Position numbers and translations under genes: made by a program. A DNA stretch of 64,000 bases from Rhodanobacter denitrificans (lineage in GTDB: Bacteria > Pseudomonadota > Gammaproteobacteria > Xanthomonadales > Rhodanobacteraceae), in assembly GCF_003335105.1 (NCBI RefSeq), contig NZ_QFWQ01000008.1, positions 62,001 to 126,000 on the forward strand, read 5' to 3'. The notes below the pieces were generated by a model. That model saw nothing but the letters and a program-made list of their open reading frames with translations. It had not been told where the DNA came from and did not search any database. Shown piece by piece: positions 53,113-61,429 of this stretch. Position 1 is the first letter of the stretch. Each line of letters starts with the position of its first letter.

Positions 53113-53266
53113 GGGATTCGAGATTCGGGATTCGGGATCCCTCAAAGTTGCCGACCCGCGCAGTGCGCTCCCGGCCAACCACCTGCCCGTTCGTGCAAGC
53201 GTGGGAATATCGAGTCGCGACGCGATCCCGGCTTTCGCCGGTCCCGATTCCCGAATCTCGAATCCC
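53113..53266. repeat. Inverted-repeat-flanked insert between pilT and pilU
   Basis: Perfect 18-bp inverted arms, GGGATTCGAGATTCGGGA at 53113-53130 and its complement at 53249-53266, bound about 118 bp of gene-free sequence. Each arm contains GATTCGGGA-type short repeats, which are common intergenic elements in Xanthomonadales. The whole segment almost fills the pilT-pilU gap and could fold as one long hairpin or be a non-autonomous mobile repeat. Confidence 0.75.
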
Positions 53267-53271
53267 GACAC

Positions 53272-54309
53272 TCATTTGAAGGCGTCCTTGTTCTTGGCGT
53301 AGCTGGAAGCCTCCTGCCGGGTCACCAGGCCACGCTTGACCAGGTCCTGCAGGCACTGGTCAAGCGTCTGCATGCCGAACTGCTGGCCAGTCTGGATCGA
53401 CGAATACATCTGCGCCACCTTGTCCTCGCGGATCAGGTTGCGGATGGCCGGGATGCCGACCATGATTTCGTGCGCCGCAATGCGCCCGCCGCCCACCTTC
53501 TTCAGCAGCGACTGCGAAATCACCGCGCGCAACGACTCGGACAGCATCGAGCGGACCATCGGCTTCTCGCCGGCGGGGAACACGTCGATGATGCGGTCGA
53601 TGGTCTTCGCCGCCGAGCTGGTGTGGACGGTGGCGAAGACCAGGTGGCCGGTTTCCGCGGCGGTCAGCGCCAGGCGGATGGTTTCCAGGTCGCGCAACTC
53701 GCCGACCAGGATGAAGTCCGGATCCTCGCGCAACGCCGAGCGCAGCGCCTCGTTGAAGCCGTGCGTGTCGCGGTGCACCTCGCGCTGGTTGACCAGGCAC
53801 TTCTGCGAGGTGTGCACGAACTCGATCGGATCCTCGATCGTGAGCATGTGCCCGTACTCGCTCTTGTTGATGTGGTCGACCATCGCCGCCAGCGTGGTCG
53901 ACTTGCCCGAGCCGGTCGGCCCGGTCACCAGGATCAGGCCCTGCGGCTGCTCGATCAGTTCCTTGAACACGCGCGGCGCGCCGAGGTCCTCCAGGGTCAG
54001 CACCTCGGAGGGAATGGTGCGGAACACCGCGCCGGCACCGCGGTTCTGGGTGAATGCGTTGACGCGAAAACGCGCCAGGCCGGGAATCTCGAACGAGAAG
54101 TCGGTCTCAAGGAACTCCTCGTAGTCGCGCCGCTGCTTGTCCGACATGATGTCGTAGACCAGCGAGTGCACCTGTTTGTGCTCGAGCGCGGGGATGTTGA
54201 TGCGGCGCACGTCGCCGTCAACACGGATCATCGGCGGCAGTCCGGCGGAGAGGTGCAGGTCCGAGGCCTTGTTCTTCACCGAGAAAGCAAGCAGTTCGGC
54301 AATGTCCAT
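53272..54309 (-). CDS. pilT: Type IV pilus retraction ATPase PilT
   Basis: Retraction motor of 345 residues. The N-terminal domain (about 1-100; KASDLHLSAGLPPMIRVDG) precedes the ATPase core: Walker A GPTGSGKSTT (about 130-139), Asp box TIEDPIEFVH, Walker B DFILVGELRDLETI and His box TGHLVFATVHTSSA. The C-terminal AIRNLIRE motif, needed for retraction in P. aeruginosa PilT, is present (about residue 288). The gene is divergent from proC across 346 bp. PilT and PilU are the effectors whose activity the Pil-Chp system tunes. Confidence 0.96.
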   Translation of the reverse strand: MDIAELLAFSVKNKASDLHLSAGLPPMIRVDGDVRRINIPALEHKQVHSLVYDIMSDKQRRDYEEFLETDFSFEIPGLARFRVNAFTQNRGAGAVFRTIPSEVLTLEDLGAPRVFKELIEQPQGLILVTGPTGSGKSTTLAAMVDHINKSEYGHMLTIEDPIEFVHTSQKCLVNQREVHRDTHGFNEALRSALREDPDFILVGELRDLETIRLALTAAETGHLVFATVHTSSAAKTIDRIIDVFPAGEKPMVRSMLSESLRAVISQSLLKKVGGGRIAAHEIMVGIPAIRNLIREDKVAQMYSSIQTGQQFGMQTLDQCLQDLVKRGLVTRQEASSYAKNKDAFK

Positions 54310-54655
54310 CTGTCGTTTCCTTCAATCCGATCGTCTGGATGGCGTGAATTCGCGCACCACACCGGGGTTTCGATAACTTTCGCGGGCGTGGTGTGCCGCA
54401 GCGCATGGCGCAGGCACCACCGAACCACCTGGACGAACGGCCCGAATCCCCCTGTAGCCGCGTCGATACTACTCGCGCGAGCGGCCGTGCGACCAGTCTT
54501 GACCGGTGCGGTGATGGAAACTGTCGACCCGGTTTGCGGAGCGAGTCGGGAAAACGTCGTCCGGCGGCCTGTCGAAGCGCACCGGCCGGCAAAAACCCTC
54601 ACCGCGACGCCGGCTCCGGTAAGGTAAGCGACCTGGATGGGACGAGGAGCCCTGC
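54310..54655. other. Divergent pilT-proC region, yggS missing
   Basis: About 346 bp of gene-free sequence. In Pseudomonas a yggS gene lies here between pilT and proC; no YggS sequence or remnant could be recognised in any frame. Good ribosome sites lie at both ends (GAAGGAA before pilT, GAGGAG before proC). No convincing promoter pair, tRNA or other RNA was seen. Confidence 0.6.
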
Positions 54656-55480
54656 ATGACACGACTAGCCTTCATCGGCGGCGGCAACATGGCGCGCAGC
54701 CTGATCGGCGGCCTGCTGAAAACCGGCGTGGCGCCGGCCACCCTCAGCGTGGCCGAGCCGCTGGCCGAGGCGCGCCAGGCGCTGGGCCGCGAATTCGGCA
54801 TCGCCTGCTACGCCGAAAACCGGCTGGCCGTGGCGGACGCCGAGGTCATCCTGCTGGCGGTGAAGCCGCAGGTGATGCCGGCGATCCACGCCGACCTGCG
54901 CGACATCCTGCAGCGCAACCGGCCGCTGCTGATCTCGATCGCCGCCGGCGTGCGGCTGGACCAGTTGGAGCGCTGGTTCGGCAACGGCCTGCCCATCGTG
55001 CGCTGCATGCCGAACACGCCGGCGCTGATCGGCGCCGGCGCCACCGGCCTGTGCGCGAACAGCCGGGTCAGCCCCGCGCAGAAGGCACAGGCGCAGCACA
55101 TTCTGGATGCCGCCGGGATCACCCGCTGGATCGACGACGAGGCACTGATGGATACGGTCACCGCGCTGTCCGGCTCCGGCCCGGCGTACTTCTTCGCCCT
55201 GGTCGAAGCCCTGGAAGCCGCCGCGGTGGCGCAGGGCCTGCCGCGCGACACCGCCCGCGCACTCGCCGCGCAGACCTGTTTCGGCGCCGGCCGCATGCTG
55301 GTCGAAGGCGGCGAGGACCCGGCGGTGTTGCGCCAGCGCGTCACCTCGCCCAACGGCACCACCCAGGCCGCGCTGGAGAGCTTCGGCGCCGACGGCCTGC
55401 CGCACATCGTCGCCCGCGCCGTCGCCGCCGCCACCCGGCGCGGTGTGGAACTCGCCGCCGAACTGGACAAACTGCCGTGA
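54656..55480 (+). CDS. proC: Pyrroline-5-carboxylate reductase (ProC)
   Basis: Last enzyme of proline synthesis, 274 residues. The Rossmann motif FIGGGNMARSLIGGLL starts the protein, VILLAVKPQVM and RCMPNTPALIGAGATGL follow, and the C-terminal dimerisation helix contains the family signature TALSGSGPAYFF and VTSPNGTT. A GAGGAG ribosome site lies upstream. Its TGA overlaps the GTG start of yggT. Confidence 0.96.
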   Translation: MTRLAFIGGGNMARSLIGGLLKTGVAPATLSVAEPLAEARQALGREFGIACYAENRLAVADAEVILLAVKPQVMPAIHADLRDILQRNRPLLISIAAGVRLDQLERWFGNGLPIVRCMPNTPALIGAGATGLCANSRVSPAQKAQAQHILDAAGITRWIDDEALMDTVTALSGSGPAYFFALVEALEAAAVAQGLPRDTARALAAQTCFGAGRMLVEGGEDPAVLRQRVTSPNGTTQAALESFGADGLPHIVARAVAAATRRGVELAAELDKLP

Positions 55481-56052
55481 GCTACCTGTTGAATGCGCTG
55501 TCCATGCTGATCGACCTGGCGTTCGACGCCGTCGTCACCCTGCTGCTGCTGCGCGTGGCCGCCGAAGCCTGCCGCGCCGATTTTCACAACCCGCTGAGCC
55601 AGTTCGTCTACCGCACCACCAACCCGGTGCTGGCACCGATCCGTCGCGTGCTGCCGAACTGGCGCCGGATCAACCTGGCCGCCCTGCTGCTGGCATGGCT
55701 GGCGATGCTGCTCAAGCGCCTGCTGCTGTTCGCCCTGCTCGGCGCGGTGCCGCACCCGTTCGGCCTGATCGTGCTGGCGCTGGCCGAGCTGCTCGACTTC
55801 GTGCTGCTGTTCTACCTGGTGCTGATCTTCGGCTGGTCGCTGCTGAGCATGTTCGCGGTGGACCGCCGCCATCCCCTGCTGCAGCTCGCCGGCAGCATCG
55901 TCGCCCCGCTGCTGCGCCCGCTGCACGGCAGGCTGATCGTCGGCCAGATGGACTTCGCTCCGATGGCGGTGATGATCGCACTGCTGCTTGCCCGTTTGCT
56001 GGTGGCGGCGCCGTTGCTGGATCTGGGGGCGCGGTTGGCGCTAGGCACTTGA
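55477..56052 (+). CDS. yggT: YggT-family membrane protein
   Basis: Integral membrane protein of 191 residues with two YggT repeats, each with an amphipathic plus hydrophobic helix: DFHNPLSQFVYRTTNPVLAPIRRVLP (repeat 1) and DRRHPLLQLAGSIVAPLLRPLHGRL (repeat 2). The family is linked to osmotic tolerance and to cell-division or chloroplast-organising functions; its molecular role is unsettled. GTG start overlapping the proC stop. The end is followed by the 56-kb palindromic element. Confidence 0.93.
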   Translation: MSYLLNALSMLIDLAFDAVVTLLLLRVAAEACRADFHNPLSQFVYRTTNPVLAPIRRVLPNWRRINLAALLLAWLAMLLKRLLLFALLGAVPHPFGLIVLALAELLDFVLLFYLVLIFGWSLLSMFAVDRRHPLLQLAGSIVAPLLRPLHGRLIVGQMDFAPMAVMIALLLARLLVAAPLLDLGARLALGT

Positions 56053-56446
56053 GTTTTCTCTCTCTCGTGGTGGCGCTTGATCGTTCGTGAAGCAAGAGCT
56101 CTGAAGCAAAAGCTTTCGTCCTCCTTCGGAGGGCGAGTCACTTTCTCTCGCTTGCCCGAGAGAAAGTAACCAAAGAGAGGGGCACCCCGCTTCCGCGCTT
56201 TCCGGGCATCGGGCAACTGCTCCTGCGTGGCCTCAACTCGGGCATCCATGCCCTCGCCTGCCCGGAAAGTCCGCGTGCGGGCTACGGGGTTTGTCGACAG
56301 GGCATCCTGCCCTGACGACAAACTGGCCGGCATCCATGCCGTCCACCCTGCGGGCTTTCCTTCGCCCGCCCGCCGCTGCAGAGGGGACCCCGGATAGAGC
56401 AGCGCGCATCCTGCGCGCACTTTTCAGAAGAGCCAGATCAAGAGCG

Positions 56447-56493
56447 AGAGCAGAAGCCGCGGCAAAGCGATGCTTTGCCGCGGCTTCTGCTCT
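56447..56493. repeat. 22-bp perfect palindrome inside the 56-kb element
   Basis: AGAGCAGAAGCCGCGGCAAA plus GC (56447-56468), a 3-base loop GAT, and the exact complement (56472-56493). It can form a stem of 22 pairs. Such a strong cruciform or hairpin is rare by chance. Confidence 0.85.
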
Positions 56494-56823
56494 TCAGCTT
56501 CATCACCGAGTGCGGGCCAGGAGGGCCCGCAGCTTTACCCGGGGCCCCTGTGCGGCGGTGAGTCGGGGGCGACAGGCCGCGCAGCGGGCGTTGCCAAGGA
56601 TGGCAACGCCTTTTCGCGCGGGCAGGAGCCCGCTCGAAAAGCCCGGCCCCGACTCACGGACTTGCCGCCCATGGATGGGCGGCAAGCGCCAAGCGGGGTG
56701 CTCTTTCTCTTTGGTTACTTTCTCTTTGAGCACGCAAAGAGAAAGTAACTCGCGCGCCGAAGGCGCACGAAAGCTCTTGCCTGCTTTTCGCTCTGAATGC
56801 GGCAAGAGCAAGAGCATCGCGCA

Positions 56824-56842
56824 CGACCGAAGGAAGTCCCTT
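56824..56842. repeat. Dispersed repeat fragment, copy B
   Basis: Exact second copy of the 19-bp CGACCGAAGGAAGTCCCTT seen at 13584-13602, on the same strand, at the right flank of the palindromic element. Confidence 0.65.
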
Positions 56843-56885
56843 GCGGACAGGGTGCGCTCCTGCCACAACCGGAAAGCGGGAAAGC

Positions 56886-57713
56886 TCAGCGCAGCGCCCA
56901 CGCGGCGATGATCCGATGGATCTCGTCCAACCCGTCGAACAGCGCCGCCGGCCCCGGCTGCAGGATGATCGGTGACTTGATCTCGTGCAGCTCGCCGTCG
57001 CGCACCGCGGGGATCGCTGCCCAACCGGGGCGGGCCGCCACTTTCTCCGGGCGAAAACGCTTGCCGCACCAGGAGCCGAGGATGATATCCGGCGCGCGCC
57101 GCACCACCTCGTCGCCGTTCGGCAGGATGCGCTGCTTCGCCAGCGGCTCGCGCGCGAGTTCGGGGAAGCAGTCGTCGCCGCCGGCGATACCGATGATCTC
57201 GGCGACCCAGCGGATGCCGGTGATGATCGGCTCGTCCCATTCCTCGAAGTACACCTTGGGCCGCTGCGGCAACTGCGCGGCGGCGGCGCGCACCGCCGCG
57301 AGGTGCCGCTCCGCGCGCTGCGCATACGCCTCGGCCTGCTCATGCGCGCCGACCATCGCGCCGAGCCGGCGGATGTAGGCGAGGATTCCGTCGACGCTGC
57401 GGTGGTTGCTGATCCACACCTCGACGCCGGCCTTGACCAGCTCGCGCGCGATGTCGGCCTGGATGTCGGAGAAGCCGATCGCCAGGTCCGGTTCAAGTTT
57501 CAGGATCTCGCCGATCTTCGCGCTGGTGAAGGCGGAGACCTTCGGCTTCTCCCTGCGCGCGCGCGGCGGCCGCACGGTGAAGCCGGAGATGCCGACGATG
57601 CGCCGCTCCTCGCCGAGCGCATACAGCACCTCGGTCGGCTCCTCGGTGAGGCAGACGATGCGTTGCGGGAAATGGTCAGGCCGGGCGGAGGGAGGCCGGT
57701 CGCGATCGGTCAC
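56886..57713 (-). CDS. BtuF-like periplasmic-binding-fold protein without signal peptide
   Basis: Protein of 275 residues with the two-lobed helical-backbone fold of cobalamin and siderophore binding proteins (CLTEEPTEVLYALGEERRIVGIS at the start; EILKLEPDLAIGFSDIQADIA; VYFEEWDEPIITGIRWVAEIIGIAGG; EVVRRAPDIILGSWCGKRF). BtuF delivers vitamin B12 to BtuCD, but this protein has no signal peptide and no btuC or btuD gene nearby. It may act in the cytoplasm, or the true start may be elsewhere. It precedes yjbQ-pdxH on the same strand but is downstream of them, overlapping yjbQ's end region by none; it follows that gene by a few bases. Confidence 0.8.
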   Translation of the reverse strand: MTDRDRPPSARPDHFPQRIVCLTEEPTEVLYALGEERRIVGISGFTVRPPRARREKPKVSAFTSAKIGEILKLEPDLAIGFSDIQADIARELVKAGVEVWISNHRSVDGILAYIRRLGAMVGAHEQAEAYAQRAERHLAAVRAAAAQLPQRPKVYFEEWDEPIITGIRWVAEIIGIAGGDDCFPELAREPLAKQRILPNGDEVVRRAPDIILGSWCGKRFRPEKVAARPGWAAIPAVRDGELHEIKSPIILQPGPAALFDGLDEIHRIIAAWALR

Positions 57714-57717
57714 CCGT

Positions 57718-58158
57718 TCAGCTCCCCAGCACCGTCACCACCACCTTGCGCTGATGCGCGTCGAGGCGGTGTTCCCACAGATAGATGCCCTGCCAGGTGC
57801 CCAGCATCGGCTTGCCCCCATGCACCGGCACGGTGAGGCTGACCCCGGTGAGGATCGAGCGGACGTGCGCCGGCATGTCGTCCGGACCTTCCGCATCGTG
57901 CTGGAAGATCGCGTCGCCGTCCGGCACGGCACGGCCGAACCAGCGTTCGAGATCGTTGCGCACGGCGGGGTCCGCATTCTCGCTGATCAGCAGCGAGCAA
58001 CTGGTGTGCGCGGTGAACACCTGCGCGATACCGGTCTGCACGTGGCTGGCCGCCACCGCGTCGCCGACCTGCGCGGTGATCTCGCTGAAACCGCGCCCGC
58101 GCGTGTGCACGGTGAAGCCGCCCTGCGCCACATGCTCCGCGGGCAGCGCCCTGGTCAC
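57718..58158 (-). CDS. yjbQ: YjbQ family protein (UPF0047)
   Basis: Small beta-rich protein of 146 residues. The family's conserved block is HTSCSLLISENADPAVRNDL, followed by EGPDDMPAHVRSIL and LGTWQGIYLWEHR. The YjbQ family rescues thiamine-phosphate synthase loss in E. coli; the native role is uncertain. The GTG start at 58158 overlaps the pdxH stop (GTGA), so the two are cotranslated; both touch B-vitamin metabolism, which is suggestive. The BtuF-like gene starts 4 bp after this stop. Confidence 0.9.
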   Translation of the reverse strand: MTRALPAEHVAQGGFTVHTRGRGFSEITAQVGDAVAASHVQTGIAQVFTAHTSCSLLISENADPAVRNDLERWFGRAVPDGDAIFQHDAEGPDDMPAHVRSILTGVSLTVPVHGGKPMLGTWQGIYLWEHRLDAHQRKVVVTVLGS

Positions 58159-58742
58159 GGGTAGAGCAACCGGCTGGTCCAGGTCTGGCCGTGCCGGTCC
58201 CAACGCACGCGCTCGTGCAGGCGGAACTCGGCGCCGTACCAGAATTCGACCATGTCCGGCTCGACCACGTAGCCACCCCAGTGCGGCGGCCGGGTCACCT
58301 CGTGGCCCTCGAACTGCTGCTCGTAGCGCGCCACGCGCTGCTCGAAGGTGGTGCGGTCCGGCAGGGTCTGCGACTGCAGCGAGGCCCAGGCGCCGATCTG
58401 GCTCGGGCGCGGACGACTGGCGAAGTAGGCATCCGACTCCTCCGCCAGCAGCTTGCGCGCCACGCCCTCGGCACGCACCTGCACGCCCTCGCGCAGCTGC
58501 TTCCAGTGGAAGCACAATGCCACCTGCGGATGCGCCTCGAGCTGGCCGCCCTTGTCGCTCTCGTAATTGGTGTAGAAGCGGAAACCGCGCTCGTCGGCTT
58601 CCTTCAGCAGCACGATGCGCGAGGCGACCCGGCCGGAACCGTCCACGGTGGCCAGGTTCATCGCCGTTGGCTCGCGGTCACCGCTGGCCCTGGCCTCGTC
58701 CAGCAGCTTGAGGAAAGTATCGAGGATCTCGGATTTGAGCAT
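58155..58742 (-). CDS. pdxH: Pyridoxamine/pyridoxine 5'-phosphate oxidase (PdxH)
   Basis: FMN enzyme of 195 residues that makes pyridoxal 5'-phosphate in the synthesis and salvage of vitamin B6. The FMN site RIVLLKEADERGFRFYTNYES, the oxidase signature RVEG-like RAEGVARKL and the C-terminal PPHWGGYVVEPD-FWYG block are present, and RLLYP is the conserved C-terminus. The ATG at 58742 follows GGAAAG. Downstream yjbQ overlaps by 4 bp. The other start-side neighbour, the kinase gene, is divergent across 233 bp. Confidence 0.95.
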   Translation of the reverse strand: MLKSEILDTFLKLLDEARASGDREPTAMNLATVDGSGRVASRIVLLKEADERGFRFYTNYESDKGGQLEAHPQVALCFHWKQLREGVQVRAEGVARKLLAEESDAYFASRPRPSQIGAWASLQSQTLPDRTTFEQRVARYEQQFEGHEVTRPPHWGGYVVEPDMVEFWYGAEFRLHERVRWDRHGQTWTSRLLYP

Positions 58743-58975
58743 GGCGTCTGAAACTTTCCTTTTGCATCGCGGCTGACACGCGCGATCATGGTGCGGATGA
58801 ATCCGCCCAATGATAGTGCAATGCACCACCGATCCAGTACCACGAAGGCGCGGACGACGACGCCATCTTCCACCATCACGCGTGAAGGCGGCCGTGACGC
58901 CCCGGTTTGCGGGATACTCCCCCGCCACGGTCTGCCGATGGCCGACACCCCTTCCGGAACCATGGTGTCTTGCGG

Positions 58976-59806
58976 ATGACGTCCCACGCCGACATGCAGA
59001 ACGAGGCCCTCGCCGGCCATCTTCTCGACCAGTACGCCGGGCGCATCGCCCGTTCGCGCCGCCCCTACATCCTCGGATTGTCCGGCCTGCAGGGCAGCGG
59101 CAAGAGCACCCTGGCGCGGGTGATGAAGGCCGCGGCCGAGGCCCGCGGCTGGCCCGCCGAAGTGCTTTCGCTGGACGACTTCTACTACGCCCGCAGCGAC
59201 CGCGAGGCGCTGGCCCGCGACGTGCATCCGCTGCTGCGCAGCCGCGGCGTGCCCGGCACCCACGAGATCGAGCTGCTGATGTCGGTGCTGGCCGCCCTGC
59301 CGCACGCCTCGGACAAGCTGCCGGTGTCGCACCCGCGCTTCGACAAGGGCCGCGACACCCGCTTCCCGCCGTCGCGCTGGCCGCGCACCACGCGGCCGCC
59401 GAAGCTGGTGATCGTGGAAGGCTGGGCACTGGGCATCCGCCCACAGCTGCAGTCCGCGCTGACGCGGCCGGTGAACGAACTGGAACGTATCGAGGACCCT
59501 GACGGCAGCTGGCGGCACTGGGTCAACAAGCAGCTACGCGGCTACCAGCCGCTATGGCGCAAGTTCGACGCGCTGATCGTGCTGCAGGCACCAGGCTGGG
59601 AGATCGTGCGCCGCTGGCGCGGCGAGCAGGAACAGGAGCTGCAGGCCCGGCATGCGCCACTGGCGATGGACGAAGCCGCGCTGCAGCGCTTCCTGGCGCA
59701 CTTCGAACGGCTCAGCCGGCATGCGCTGGCGACCCTGCCGGCGCTGGCCGATACCGTGGTGGAATACGACGACGAACGCCACGTGACCGGGCTCAGCCAC
59801 GGTTGA
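58976..59806 (+). CDS. P-loop kinase, D-glycerate 3-kinase-like
   Basis: Kinase of 276 residues in the phosphoribulokinase/uridine kinase-like superfamily. Walker A GLQGSGKST (about residues 37-45), the acidic block LSLDDFYY, HPRFDKGRD and the Walker B-like VIVEGWALG match the plant/cyanobacterial glycerate kinase (GLYK) and yeast YGR205W group. A glycerate kinase role is likely but not proved by the sequence. It is a single gene, divergent from pdxH. Confidence 0.82.
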   Translation: MTSHADMQNEALAGHLLDQYAGRIARSRRPYILGLSGLQGSGKSTLARVMKAAAEARGWPAEVLSLDDFYYARSDREALARDVHPLLRSRGVPGTHEIELLMSVLAALPHASDKLPVSHPRFDKGRDTRFPPSRWPRTTRPPKLVIVEGWALGIRPQLQSALTRPVNELERIEDPDGSWRHWVNKQLRGYQPLWRKFDALIVLQAPGWEIVRRWRGEQEQELQARHAPLAMDEAALQRFLAHFERLSRHALATLPALADTVVEYDDERHVTGLSHG

Positions 59807-59861
59807 ATCAGGAGTCGGGGAAGCATGGCGCCGCCCCGACCCGGATTCCGGCATGCGCAGC

Positions 59862-60065
59862 TCAATCGACCACGAAGTTGACCTTCATGTTGACGCGCCA
59901 CTCGGCGACCGTGCCGTCGTCCTTCGTCACCACCTTGATCTCGTTGACCCAGGCGCCCTTGATGTTCTTCACCGACTCGGCCGCCTTCTTCAGGCCGTGC
60001 TTCACGGCATCCTCCATGCCCTTGCTGGACGAGGCGTTGATTTCGATGACCTTGGCTACCGACAT
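59862..60065 (-). CDS. Dodecin family flavoprotein
   Basis: Protein of 67 residues. Sequence KVIEINASSSKGMEDAVKHG and VVTKDDGTVAEWRVNMKVNF are typical of dodecin, a dodecameric flavin store with a Trp (W in VAEWRVN) stacking on the ligand. The length is standard (about 65-70). Next to the YbjQ gene, same strand, but 109 bp apart and probably separate. Confidence 0.93.
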   Translation of the reverse strand: MSVAKVIEINASSSKGMEDAVKHGLKKAAESVKNIKGAWVNEIKVVTKDDGTVAEWRVNMKVNFVVD

Positions 60066-60174
60066 GGCGTCAATCTCCCGTGGAATCGTGCGTGCGGCAC
60101 GCTGCGCTCCCCCGCCTGAAGCCCGAGTCTGGTCCGTGGCGGCGGCCGCGGACAAGCCGCACTGCAAAATCACC

Positions 60175-60519
60175 TCACGTTGACGTTTCCACCTGCACCG
60201 CCGTGCCATAGGCCAGCACTTCGGTAACGCCCTGGGCCACGTCGTTCGCGTCGTAGCGCATCGCCACCACGCCGTTCGCGCCCATCGCGGCGGCATGCTG
60301 CAGCATCAGCTCGAACGCTTCCTCGCGCGCCTTCTCGCACAGCTCGGTGTAGATCGAGATGTTGCCGCCGACGATGGTCTGCAACGCCGCGCCGAGATTG
60401 CCGACCACGCTGCGCGAACGCACCGTGATGCCGCGCACGATGCCGAACGAGCGCACGATGCGACAGCCGGGGATGTCGTTGCCGGTGCTCACCTGGTGAT
60501 GGGGAATGGTGCGGGCCAT
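60175..60519 (-). CDS. YbjQ family protein (UPF0145)
   Basis: Protein of 114 residues of the YbjQ/heavy-metal-binding-domain group. [18 protein letters not shown] is the family's first block; [27 protein letters not shown] is the second. The family forms pentameric rings and has no settled role. GGAGAA precedes the ATG. It follows the YeeZ-like gene on the same strand with a 23-bp gap. Confidence 0.9.
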   Translation of the reverse strand: MARTIPHHQVSTGNDIPGCRIVRSFGIVRGITVRSRSVVGNLGAALQTIVGGNISIYTELCEKAREEAFELMLQHAAAMGANGVVAMRYDANDVAQGVTEVLAYGTAVQVETST

Positions 60520-60542
60520 GGCGGTTCTCCGTGAGGGACGAT

Positions 60543-61376
60543 TCAGTTGTCGAGCAGGGCGGCGTAGCCTTCGCGCGCATCGGGCCACTGCGGTACCCAG
60601 CCGCTGGCGCGCAAGCGGGCATTGCTGAGCCTCTTGCTGCCCACGCCGGCTGGCGCGGCGCCTTCCGCAGGCAGCGGCGCGTCGACCAGTCCGGCGAGAA
60701 AATCGTACAACTCGTCGAGTGGCATCGGCGTGTCGTCGACGCCGAGGTACAGCGGCTGCGGCGACTTCAGTCCCAGCAGGTGCACGATCGCCGCGGCGGC
60801 GTCGTCGACATGGATCCGGTTGGCCCAGTGCGGCGTCTCGCGGGGCACCCGCAGCTGCCCGGCGCGCAGGCGCTCGACCAGCTGCAGCCGGCCCGGGCCG
60901 TACAGCCCGGCCAGCCGCAGCACGGTCGACGGCAACGGCTGCTGCGCCAGCCATTGCTCGGCCTCGAGCAGCACCGCACCATTGAACCCCGGCGGGTCGG
61001 TCGGGGTGGCCTCGTCGACCCAGTCGCCATCGTGCTCGCCGTGCACGGCGCTGGAGGAGACGAACAGCAGCCGCGCCAACGTGCGGGTATCGAGTGCATC
61101 GAGCAGATGGCGCAGGCCATCGACGAAGATCGCGCGGTACGCCGCCTTGTCGCGCGTCGCCGGCGCCGGCAGGTAGACCAGCCGGGTGATGCCCGCCGGC
61201 AGTGCCGGCAGGCTGGCCGGATCGGTCAGGTCGCCACGCAACCAGTGGATGCCATGGCTGCCGTGCGCCGGCGGCTGGCGCCGCAGCGCCCACACCTCGT
61301 CGCCGCGCGCGCGCAGGCGCTGCGCCACGCGTTCGCCCAGGTCACCGCACCCGGCCAGCAGGATACGTTCGCTCAC
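60543..61376 (-). CDS. YeeZ-like NAD(P)-dependent epimerase/dehydratase
   Basis: Atypical short-chain dehydrogenase of 277 residues. The dinucleotide-binding motif [13 protein letters not shown] starts the chain, [20 protein letters not shown] and [17 protein letters not shown] mark the extended-SDR core. The substrate is not known for the E. coli homologue YeeZ. Divergent from aroK with 53 bp between starts. Confidence 0.87.
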   Translation of the reverse strand: MSERILLAGCGDLGERVAQRLRARGDEVWALRRQPPAHGSHGIHWLRGDLTDPASLPALPAGITRLVYLPAPATRDKAAYRAIFVDGLRHLLDALDTRTLARLLFVSSSAVHGEHDGDWVDEATPTDPPGFNGAVLLEAEQWLAQQPLPSTVLRLAGLYGPGRLQLVERLRAGQLRVPRETPHWANRIHVDDAAAAIVHLLGLKSPQPLYLGVDDTPMPLDELYDFLAGLVDAPLPAEGAAPAGVGSKRLSNARLRASGWVPQWPDAREGYAALLDN

Positions 61377-61429
61377 GACTGCCCTCCCGTTGCCCTGCCC
61401 GGGCCGATCCGCCCTGATAGCATTTGCCC

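Larger units (their letters stand above)
56053..56885. repeat. Palindrome-rich, gene-free repeat element
   Basis: An 833-bp stretch without a believable gene. The core is bounded by imperfect inverted arms of about 82-85 bp: 56111-56192 and 56691-56775, which share AGCTTTCGT, GAAAGTAACCAAAGAGA and GCACCCCGCTT in inverted order. Each arm contains its own smaller palindrome (CTTTCTCT...AGAGAAAG). Between them are further palindromes: a 22-bp perfect one (56447-56493), GCGTTGCC-N5-GGCAACGC near 56590, a CGAGCGGGC/GCCCG-type one near 56625 and GCCGCCCATGGATGGGCGGC near 56665. Small reading frames here have no ribosome sites and repeat the element's pattern. The right flank has CGACCGAAGGAAGTCCCTT, also present at 13584. 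Confidence 0.82.

Noticed and set aside
54310-54655. tRNA or small RNA gene between pilT and proC
   Set aside because: No cloverleaf with a CCA-type acceptor or T-loop (GGTTCGAATC-like) could be assembled, and no terminator was found.
56291-56911. Several reading frames of 60-245 residues inside the palindromic element
   Set aside because: They arise from the inverted-repeat structure, cross both arms, and lack ribosome sites. Such frames are commonly over-annotated.
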